Below are positions 17,169 through 22,582 of a stretch of 22,582 nucleotides of DNA, one piece after another. Source of the stretch: a virus; IMG/VR virus record IMGVR_UViG_3300010885_063453, positions 1 through 22,582 of that record. The stretch is one strand, 5' to 3'. The notes below the pieces were generated by a model. It had not been told where the DNA came from and did not search any database. It saw only the letters and a program-made list of their open reading frames with translations. Both the position numbers and the translations under genes were made by a program. The stretch's first letter is position 1; each line of letters starts with the position of its first letter.

Positions 17169-18098
17169 ATGGCTTTTTTAAATAACAGTGGTGACATAAT
17201 CCTAGATGCCGTTTTAACTGACACAGGCAGAATGCATCTAGCCAATGGTACTTTCAATGTCGAAAAGTTTGCTCTAGCGGACGATGAGATTGATTATTCA
17301 TTGTGGGATATAGCTGGCACGACATCTACGCAGGATATCAGCATCTTAAAGACTCTTGTTTTTGAGGCATTTACAAATAATGCAGCAACCATGAAAAACA
17401 AGCTAATTACGATCCAGGGTTTAAAAGATATACTTTTCCTACCAGTTATGAGAATTAACAATCTGTCAACGGGTGGACAACCATATTCGACAAAAGTATT
17501 ACCAAGCGGCTATATTGTCGCTGTTGATATTGCAACAGAAACTGCGCTTAGCGGCCTAAAAGGCAGTACCGCCAATAGCGTAGGGACATTCCTATTTGGT
17601 GCCACAACAAACAGCACAAGCGTACTAAGAGTTGATCTTGGTATTGATACAAGCGCAATTGATGTAATCGATGAAAATTTAAAAGAAAGCGCATTTACGT
17701 TTGAGATGGATAACCGCCTAGGGTATCTATTAGACGCAAATAAGCTTTCAATAGAATCAAAAAATAAGCAATATGTCGACGATGACAATATGGCAAGTTA
17801 TCTAGTAACAGTTGCAGAGCAGAATCTTGTCGATTCAAATGTAATTCCTGTTGGTTCTACTGCTGCAAGCGAAGTTATCAGTGGCCCAAGAGACAAGTAC
17901 CTAAAATTCTCTGTTGGCTCTTCGACTCTATTAAAAACAAGTACCTATCTATTTGATCAAATTGGCACAACAGTAAGCTTAACCGGCTTAACAGGTGGTA
18001 CTGTTAAAGTTATCTATTCTTCGATTAACATTCAAGGCGTAGATACAGGCGCGCTCGTAAGCGTGCCAGTTGCGTATGTAAAATATATCGCTAGCTAA
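17169..18098 (+). CDS. Virion structural protein with 'FLNNSGDIILDAVLTDTGR' N-terminal module
   Basis: This is a 309-residue protein rich in Ala, Gly, Ser and Thr. Residues 3-48 (FLNNSGDIILDAVLTDTGR, then LANGTFNVEKFALADDEIDY) form the same small module that opens the 300-aa protein at 12279. This version I associate from memory with structural proteins of large marine myoviruses. After it come segments such as PVMRINNLSTGGQPY and VGTFLFGATTNSTSVLRVDL, then a beta-rich C-terminus ending VPVAYVKYIAS. Codon use looks less AT-rich than in the genes on either side, and AGGAG precedes the start. Both fit a protein made in high copy, though neither was measured. Sheath, tube or baseplate-ring roles are conceivable, but nothing in the sequence identifies it as a sheath or tube family member. 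Confidence 0.88.
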   Translation: MAFLNNSGDIILDAVLTDTGRMHLANGTFNVEKFALADDEIDYSLWDIAGTTSTQDISILKTLVFEAFTNNAATMKNKLITIQGLKDILFLPVMRINNLSTGGQPYSTKVLPSGYIVAVDIATETALSGLKGSTANSVGTFLFGATTNSTSVLRVDLGIDTSAIDVIDENLKESAFTFEMDNRLGYLLDANKLSIESKNKQYVDDDNMASYLVTVAEQNLVDSNVIPVGSTAASEVISGPRDKYLKFSVGSSTLLKTSTYLFDQIGTTVSLTGLTGGTVKVIYSSINIQGVDTGALVSVPVAYVKYIAS

Positions 18099-18102
18099 TA
18101 TT

Positions 18103-18107
18103 AAGGA
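18103..18107 (+). promoter_or_regulatory. Ribosome binding site of the 377-aa protein
   Basis: AAGGA lies 8 bases before the ATG at 18116, inside the 17-base gap after the preceding stop. It supports that ATG as the start. Confidence 0.6.
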
Positions 18108-18115
18108 TTACATAA

Positions 18116-19249
18116 ATGTCATCAACTTATAAGAATTTAGGACCAAACGATAAAGTAGTTTCAAAGACGCTACTATATGAAAACGTACCAGTCACTGGTA
18201 CAATCGTCTCTGGTGCATACGTGGCTTCGGCGGGCGTTGAATCAAACATCTACCGCTATGGACACGGTATGTTCCAGACAGTATATGACTATCCATATGC
18301 TAGCTCATCAGCAAACTCGCTATTTGATATAACCGCCGGTTATAACAAGCAATCATTATCATATAATGTTGGATCGACACAAAATTCCACCAAGGTTAAT
18401 ATCTATAACCAGATGGCTAAAGTTCTTAATGGAGTAGACCCAACTGGTTCTGTTATACCATTCGACATGGATGGAAATACGTCAACAAGCAATACAACAA
18501 TTGATAATGCGTTATTTATAACATTCTCTAGATTATTGGTCAAAGACGAGATCAAAAAAGGCTCATTCTCTTTAAGAATGAACTTAGCTGGCCAAAATAG
18601 AGCAGCTCTTGGTGCATTAACCGGTACAATAATTGATTATTCTGGTACGCTAAATCCTCCATCTTTTGGTACAAACTCACCAGTTGGAGAATATGGAATA
18701 CTATATATCTCAGAAAGCAATGCCGCCTATCCAAATCCAGATAAAAGAGTTGGCTTAATCTATTATCAAGCAGGAGTTGCCGTATTGAATGCTAATCTGT
18801 TTGCGCAGAGTAGCTCTGCTTCCCCAGCTTTAGGCTATGCAACAAGTAGCCTAGGCCAATTATTATATGGCGATATGATGTATACGCTAACATCAAGCTA
18901 TACAAACATCCAAACGCTTATGACAAGCGCATCAATTGATGATATTGGAAATGCGTTAAGAACTCGTATTAACAATGTCCAGCTACAAAACACAACAGAA
19001 TTAAATTCTTCAATCTATTTCCTAAGATTAGATAACGATGAATTTAACTATAGCTCAAATCCAACTTATGTAAGCTCAAGCGCAATAAGAGTAAAAAACG
19101 GAAATCCTATGAATTCTGCAGTATCCTATATAACAACTGCAGGTTTATATTCAAGCCAAAATGAGCTTATGGCGGTTGCTAAACTATCTGAGCCTATCAA
19201 GAAATCAGAAGATCAATCGCTAATATTAAGAGTAAGATTGGATTACTAA
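18116..19249 (+). CDS. Virion structural protein, paralogue A (377 aa)
   Basis: This 377-residue beta-rich protein is similar over its length to the 332-aa protein at 19457. Three shared islands appear in the same order. First, ITFSRLLVKDEIKKGSFSLR (here about residues 143-162) matches the partner's IPSVFYGKSIQKGTVGLDF. Second, VGLIYYQAGVAVLNANLF matches VVLYDQGFVLLTGSWPLL. Third, near the C-terminus, EFNYSSNPTY and then ELMAVAKLSEPIKKSEDQS match EFNTSNNLTY and LLAVAKLATPLKKSDSKD, and both proteins end in an 'RVRLDY/KLKLDI' strand. I recall such proteins from large marine phages as uncharacterised structural proteins. The gene has a good ribosome site (AAGGA) and an Ala/Ser/Gly/Thr-rich composition, which suits an abundant virion protein. 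It is probably a tail or baseplate component, with no specific role assignable. Confidence 0.88.
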   Translation: MSSTYKNLGPNDKVVSKTLLYENVPVTGTIVSGAYVASAGVESNIYRYGHGMFQTVYDYPYASSSANSLFDITAGYNKQSLSYNVGSTQNSTKVNIYNQMAKVLNGVDPTGSVIPFDMDGNTSTSNTTIDNALFITFSRLLVKDEIKKGSFSLRMNLAGQNRAALGALTGTIIDYSGTLNPPSFGTNSPVGEYGILYISESNAAYPNPDKRVGLIYYQAGVAVLNANLFAQSSSASPALGYATSSLGQLLYGDMMYTLTSSYTNIQTLMTSASIDDIGNALRTRINNVQLQNTTELNSSIYFLRLDNDEFNYSSNPTYVSSSAIRVKNGNPMNSAVSYITTAGLYSSQNELMAVAKLSEPIKKSEDQSLILRVRLDY

Positions 19250-19250
19250 T

Positions 19251-19457
19251 ATGATTTATAAGAGATTTGAAGAAGGCGATATATTACATAATACGCTGGA
19301 GGCAAATCCAGAAGTAAAGATCTCTATTAGCAATAAAAAGATATATATAAAGAACTATAATCCAACAGTAGAGGACGTTAGAGTTGCAAAAGAAAGCGGG
19401 CAGCCGCTCTCGGTACAGTCAATATCGCTTCCTCTATTGTTAACAGGATCGATATAA
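19251..19457 (+). CDS. Small conserved-looking protein between two paralogues, 68 aa
   Basis: This 68-residue ORF starts one base after the stop of the 377-aa gene (TAATATG), and its own TAA overlaps the next ATG (TAATG). Without it there would be a 207-base gap in an otherwise gapless operon, which is the main reason to believe it is real. The protein is mixed-charge at its N-terminus (YKRFEEGDILHNTLEANPE), then has a beta-like SISNKKIYIKNYNP stretch and a hydrophobic end (SISLPLLLTGSI). The end is too short and interrupted to be a convincing membrane anchor. There is no clear Shine-Dalgarno sequence, so coupling to the upstream gene is likely. No family is recognised. A small partner or connector of the flanking paralogues is a guess. 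Confidence 0.7.
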   Translation: MIYKRFEEGDILHNTLEANPEVKISISNKKIYIKNYNPTVEDVRVAKESGQPLSVQSISLPLLLTGSI

Positions 19458-20455
19458 TGGCTCGCACACCAAGAGCAGACGAGCATTATTTACAGATCAT
19501 AAATAATGATTCTGTCTCATTCCCAGATACATCTAGAGCTGACTTGAATGTTAGCGGAACGGTATATTTTGATAAGGTACCAAAATCTACCATATCAATA
19601 CAATATCTAACAGCATCAAGCGCAGGCACGCCATATACTGCACTTTCTTCAACGGTCGGCTCTGATCATAAATACTATCTTAATTCCTTAAAAAATACAA
19701 TAAATAGCTATAGAAGCATATCAAAATATTACGATGATTCGTATTATACAGATAGGGAAGTTGCTATTGTATGTATACCTAGCGTTTTTTACGGTAAGAG
19801 CATACAAAAAGGCACAGTTGGGCTAGATTTTTATTATTCCGGCACGCTATATGCAAGAGCAGAAGACGTAAATTTAAATGGCGAACTTATTCAAACAACT
19901 GGGTCTGTAACTGGTGGTGTCGCTGGCGTAGTTCTGTATGACCAGGGCTTTGTGTTATTGACTGGATCTTGGCCTCTGCTCTCGGTAATGGACAATTATG
20001 TATATTATAGCGCCTCAACTGGGGTAGTTATCGGTTCTGATTATCCTAAATGGACAAATTGGGGTAAATCACTTGTTGCAGATATTCCAAGTGCATCATA
20101 TGATATAAACTTTAGTGGCATAACAGAGATAAATACGTTAACTCTTTTAACTCATGCCAATAGAGGCGAATTTAATACATCTAACAACTTAACATACATA
20201 GACCACACTGCGAACACGCTATACACCCCAGCGACTAGCAGCAATTACTACATTGAAGATAAAAAGATACCTATTAAAAACACAGTTAATGTGCCATATA
20301 CGCAAACATCTGGGTCTTTTATAAAGCAAGTATTTATAAGCAAAATTGGAATTTTCGATAAAGACAAAAATCTTTTAGCTGTGGCCAAATTAGCCACACC
20401 TCTAAAAAAATCAGACTCTAAAGACTATACAATCAAGCTTAAATTAGATATCTAA
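19457..20455 (+). CDS. Virion structural protein, paralogue B (332 aa)
   Basis: This 332-residue protein is the paralogue of the 377-aa protein at 18116. It carries the same ordered islands: IPSVFYGKSIQKGTVGLDFY at about residues 111-130, then GELIQTTGSVTGGVAGVVLY and DQGFVLLTGSWPLL around 152-185, the EFNTSNNLTYIDHT segment near 249-262, and LLAVAKLATPLKKSDSKD close to the C-terminus. The N-terminus has RADLNVSGTVYFDKVPKSTI in place of the partner's sequence. A long Tyr-rich region around residues 60-100 (SDHKYYLNSLKNTINSYRSI) is specific to this copy. The ATG overlaps the stop of the 68-aa gene. The pair probably arose by tandem duplication and may form neighbouring or heteromeric layers of the baseplate or tail, but this is inference. 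Confidence 0.88.
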   Translation: MARTPRADEHYLQIINNDSVSFPDTSRADLNVSGTVYFDKVPKSTISIQYLTASSAGTPYTALSSTVGSDHKYYLNSLKNTINSYRSISKYYDDSYYTDREVAIVCIPSVFYGKSIQKGTVGLDFYYSGTLYARAEDVNLNGELIQTTGSVTGGVAGVVLYDQGFVLLTGSWPLLSVMDNYVYYSASTGVVIGSDYPKWTNWGKSLVADIPSASYDINFSGITEINTLTLLTHANRGEFNTSNNLTYIDHTANTLYTPATSSNYYIEDKKIPIKNTVNVPYTQTSGSFIKQVFISKIGIFDKDKNLLAVAKLATPLKKSDSKDYTIKLKLDI

Positions 20456-20468
20456 TCTATTTATAAGT

Positions 20469-21530
20469 ATGACTGAAAATCCAATAATCCCAAATACAAC
20501 AATTGAAACAATTGATACAGCATTTTTTCGCTTTATGGATGAAACGCTAAATCTTCATTGTAATTCTGCCGATGGATGGAAAAAGGTTCCCATTATATGG
20601 GCCTCTGCAGAACGAGCATTTCAAGTAAAAGATAAAAAAGAGCTACGCGATGAGTTTGGAACTCTAATATTACCTATTATCTCTGTCGAGAGAACATCTA
20701 TATCGAAAGATGTTAAAAATAAAGGTACATACCAAGCAAATTTAGCTCCAAAAGACAATAGAATATTTATTGCAAAGCAACTAAATCAAGATAAAACAGA
20801 AAACTTTGCCAATGCTGACTCTTTAAGAAAGAATTCGCAAATAAATTTCGTAACTTCGAAGAAAAACAAAAAGCAGGTATATGAATTTATATCTATCCCC
20901 ATCCCTGTTTATGTAACTGTAGAATATAAAGTATCGCTTTTGACATCTTATGTAACACAGATGAACGAGTTACTACAACCAGTAATGACGAGAAGTGCGG
21001 CATTAAATTATTTTACAATTGACGCTGGCAACACACGGTTTGAATGCTTTATAGATCCAGAATATACACACAATAGTATAGCAGAACTTGATGAGAATGA
21101 GAGAAAGTACAAAACAGATATAAAAATTAAGGTTCTTGGGCACTTAATAGGCGATGGAGAAAACCAAGATAAACCTCAAGAAATCAGATTAGAGAATGCT
21201 GTAGATGTAAAATCTCCAAGAGAGAGTTTATTTCTTATCGAAGATGAAGGCAAGAAACTAAAACCGCTTCCAGTTCCTACAAATTACGGAAAAGTACAGG
21301 CTTCTGGCGTTGCCTTCAAGCAGGTATATTTAATTGGTGATGGTATTAATTCTCTTTATACAATAAATCACGGATTAAACACAAAAGATATGTATATAGC
21401 AGTAAGAGAGAATTTTAGTGGTTATGATCGCATAGAAGCCGGTATTGGATTCCAGGATTCAAACAACATAATTATTGATATGGGTGATATCATCCCAAAT
21501 GATTCATACGCTGTTATAATTATTGGATAA
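20469..21530 (+). CDS. Two-part structural protein with a C-terminal fibre-like domain
   Basis: This is a 353-residue protein. Its N-terminal part has a strongly patterned segment at residues 41-93: VPIIWASAERAFQVKDKK, LRDEFGTLILPIISVERTS and KDVKNKGTYQANL. I recall a related 'RD..G...LP.I...RTS' pattern in structural proteins of T4-like and marine phages, unverified. A middle part (YEFISIPIPVYVTVEYKVSL) leads into a helix (SYVTQMNELLQPVMTRSAAL). Residues 282-353 form a separate beta domain with YTINHGLNTKDMYIAVREN and ending DSYAVIIIG. That pattern is shared with C-terminal domains of some tail fibres ('H.LNT.D..V.V'). No Shine-Dalgarno sequence is visible in the 13 bases before the ATG, and the start rests on frame and spacing. 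A baseplate protein that mounts a fibre is a reasonable inference. Confidence 0.87.
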   Translation: MTENPIIPNTTIETIDTAFFRFMDETLNLHCNSADGWKKVPIIWASAERAFQVKDKKELRDEFGTLILPIISVERTSISKDVKNKGTYQANLAPKDNRIFIAKQLNQDKTENFANADSLRKNSQINFVTSKKNKKQVYEFISIPIPVYVTVEYKVSLLTSYVTQMNELLQPVMTRSAALNYFTIDAGNTRFECFIDPEYTHNSIAELDENERKYKTDIKIKVLGHLIGDGENQDKPQEIRLENAVDVKSPRESLFLIEDEGKKLKPLPVPTNYGKVQASGVAFKQVYLIGDGINSLYTINHGLNTKDMYIAVRENFSGYDRIEAGIGFQDSNNIIIDMGDIIPNDSYAVIIIG

Positions 21531-21553
21531 TAACAAGTGTAGCATACTAATTA

Positions 21554-21573
21554 TTATACTTTAAGTAGTATAA
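21554..21573 (+). repeat. AT-rich inverted repeat in the 73-base intergenic gap
   Basis: TTATACT at 21554-21560 and AGTATAA at 21567-21573 are perfect reverse complements separated by a 6-base loop. The stem has a single G-C pair and no T run follows, so a strong intrinsic terminator is unlikely. It sits in the only gap longer than 35 bases in the window and overlaps the possible late promoter box, so it could be an operator or simply a chance palindrome in AT-rich DNA. Confidence 0.35.
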
Positions 21574-21576
21574 ACA
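21569..21576 (+). promoter_or_regulatory. Possible T4-type late promoter box
   Basis: TATAAACA matches the T4 late consensus TATAAATA at 7 of 8 positions. With T4-like spacing, transcription would begin near 21582, just before the AAGGAG ribosome site at 21588-21593, giving a leader of about 22 bases to the fibre gene. Similar or perfect octamers also occur inside coding sequence here (for example 7736 and 10469), so the match alone carries little weight. The intergenic position is what makes it worth listing. Confidence 0.25.
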
Positions 21577-21587
21577 GGCTTTATGCC

Positions 21588-21593
21588 AAGGAG
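21588..21593 (+). promoter_or_regulatory. Strong ribosome binding site deciding the fibre gene start
   Basis: AAGGAG lies 10 bases before the ATG at 21604. An earlier in-frame ATG at 21583 would put this ribosome site inside the coding region and has no Shine-Dalgarno sequence of its own, so 21604 is preferred. Confidence 0.65.
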
Positions 21594-21603
21594 TGATATA
21601 TCG

Positions 21604-22582
21604 ATGGCAAATCCATTGAAAGTTTTAACAGCGTTAAGCGCAAGTGCTGGCGCGGTAGTTTCTGGTAGCGATGGTTTAAAAGTTAAGCAAGGTGGATTAG
21701 CCGTTGAAGCCGGTAATCTAGCTGTAACAGGTACAATTGCTGCAACCCAAGGCATCACATTATCTGGTACGTTAGACTTTACTCAAGATTCACAAATTAC
21801 AAGCGTTGCACTATCGTCTGGTGACGGAGGCGCGTCTGCTACATTACGTATTATACCAGACAAAGATTTAATCGTAAATCATCAATATATCGTTGTTGAC
21901 CCAACAAGCCCAAGCCATATTCACTTACGTGCTGGTGGTGATATTGATGCTTCAAATGCTGATCTATTTTTAGGCGGTGAGAAGGCAAATGTTCAAGTAA
22001 CAGACGGTGCCACACATAATGTAATGATCCACTCAAGCGGTACAACAACCCATGAGTGGATATTTGGTAACGACGGCATCTTAACTCAAGATGGTTCTGC
22101 TTTAGCGCTAGAGAGTTGGGTAACCGATGGATTTGTTGCTAAAGATGGCAGCGGTAACGTAATAATTGATGGTAACCTTACCGTTAAAGGAACTCCAACA
22201 CAGATAGAAAGTAATGTTGTAAATATTGGCGATATCAATCTTAACCTAGGAACGGGAAGTGCAAATCTATCTTTAATTGATGGAGGTGGTCTTTCGTTAG
22301 GTAGCGGTTCACTTGTTACATTAAATTATGTAAGCGCAAGTGATGCATGGACATCAAATAAAAATCTTGATCTAGGCGAAACAGGCGTTTATAAATTACA
22401 AGGAACCACAGTATTAAGCGGAACATCATTAACAAATATTAATAATGCACCAGATCTATATAATATCGGTACTAATGGTGGAGATGCTGTTACTATTTAT
22501 ATATACAGTGACTACGATTGTACTTCGTCATATGCTCAGTTTAATTTTCGTGCTGATCTTGATATATTTCCACATGTATGGA
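21604..22582 (+). CDS. Tail fibre or virion decoration protein, 5' part (cut by right edge)
   Basis: The frame is open from the ATG at 21604 to the window end, giving 326 codons without a stop, so the C-terminus is missing. The composition is fibre-like: Gly, Ser, Thr, Asn and Val rich with few charges. Residues 21-60 are repetitive short beta strands (GLKVKQGGLAVEAGNLAVTG). A domain at about 84-166 contains HIHLRAGGDIDASNADLFLG, NVQVTDGATHNVMI and then HEWIFGNDGILTQDG. I associate this 'HLRAGG...LFLGG...W.FG.DG.L' pattern with tail fibres of marine myoviruses, from memory. Residues about 187-219 (IIDGNLTVKGTPTQIESNVV, then NIGDINLNLGTG) match the 'LTV.GT.T.I.S..V.I.D..I.LG' stretch common in phage fibre and appendage proteins. 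The gene has a strong AAGGAG site and its own upstream gap. The receptor-binding end, if any, lies outside the window. Confidence 0.85.
   Translation, partial: MANPLKVLTALSASAGAVVSGSDGLKVKQGGLAVEAGNLAVTGTIAATQGITLSGTLDFTQDSQITSVALSSGDGGASATLRIIPDKDLIVNHQYIVVDPTSPSHIHLRAGGDIDASNADLFLGGEKANVQVTDGATHNVMIHSSGTTTHEWIFGNDGILTQDGSALALESWVTDGFVAKDGSGNVIIDGNLTVKGTPTQIESNVVNIGDINLNLGTGSANLSLIDGGGLSLGSGSLVTLNYVSASDAWTSNKNLDLGETGVYKLQGTTVLSGTSLTNINNAPDLYNIGTNGGDAVTIYIYSDYDCTSSYAQFNFRADLDIFPHVW

Noticed and set aside
21554-21573. Inverted repeat as a rho-independent terminator
   Set aside because: The stem contains only one G-C pair and no T tract follows, so it would not be a stable terminator. It is listed only as a repeat.
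21583-21585. Earlier in-frame ATG for the fibre gene
   Set aside because: The AAGGAG at 21588-21593 would then be within the coding region and no ribosome site would precede the start. The ATG at 21604 is better placed.
1-22582. CRISPR arrays, tRNA genes, insertion sequences, integrase or attachment sites
   Set aside because: No regularly spaced direct repeats, cloverleaf-like sequences, transposase or integrase motifs or terminal inverted repeats were seen. Genes fill almost the whole window.

Overview
The window looks like one continuous late structural (baseplate and tail) module of a large contractile-tailed phage. All 13 supported genes lie on the + strand, two of them cut by the window edges. 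They are packed end to end: four junctions share the A of TAATG, two more have a single base between stop and start, and the largest gap is 73 bases. The DNA is AT-rich (22-43% G+C in lines counted by eye, roughly one third overall). There are no tRNAs, rRNAs, integrases, transposases, CRISPR repeats or metabolic genes. The standard genetic code fits: TAA stops nearly everywhere and one TAG. The host cannot be read from the sequence. The protein style (T4/P2-type wedge proteins, LamG and DNRLRE-like domains, many Asn/Ser/Tyr-rich beta proteins) resembles environmental, often marine, myoviruses; that is inference from memory.

Layout. Bases 1-653 hold the 3' end of a gene that starts outside the window, with a hydrophobic segment. 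It is followed by gp25/GpW (666-1058) and gp6/gpJ (1084-2895), the two confident baseplate-wedge calls. Next come a DNRLRE-like beta-sandwich protein (2895-4319) and a giant 2643-residue protein (4319-12250). The giant protein has two LamG-like domains flanking and interleaved with a segment that resembles the gpI/gp7 wedge component. Bases 12279-17135 encode three further proteins: a 300-aa protein with a small recurring N-terminal module, a 693-aa orphan, and a 623-aa protein with FN3-like domains. Bases 17169-20455 hold a 309-aa protein sharing the N-terminal module of the 300-aa protein, then two proteins of 377 and 332 aa that appear to be full-length paralogues, with a 68-aa ORF between them. 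Bases 20469-21530 encode a two-part protein ending in a fibre-like beta domain. After the only real gap, a probable tail-fibre or decoration protein begins at 21604 and runs off the right edge.

Working model (inference): gp25, gp6 and the giant protein form the baseplate wedge, in the order of P2 genes W-J-I. The DNRLRE, LamG, FN3 and fibre-like domains form a peripheral adhesive layer. The paralogous pairs suggest that neighbouring layers of tail or baseplate arose by duplication. The best leads are the giant wedge/lectin fusion with about 1600 uncharacterised residues, the DNRLRE-like protein inserted between J- and I-type genes, and the two duplicated families. No defence, anti-defence or enzymatic system was found.
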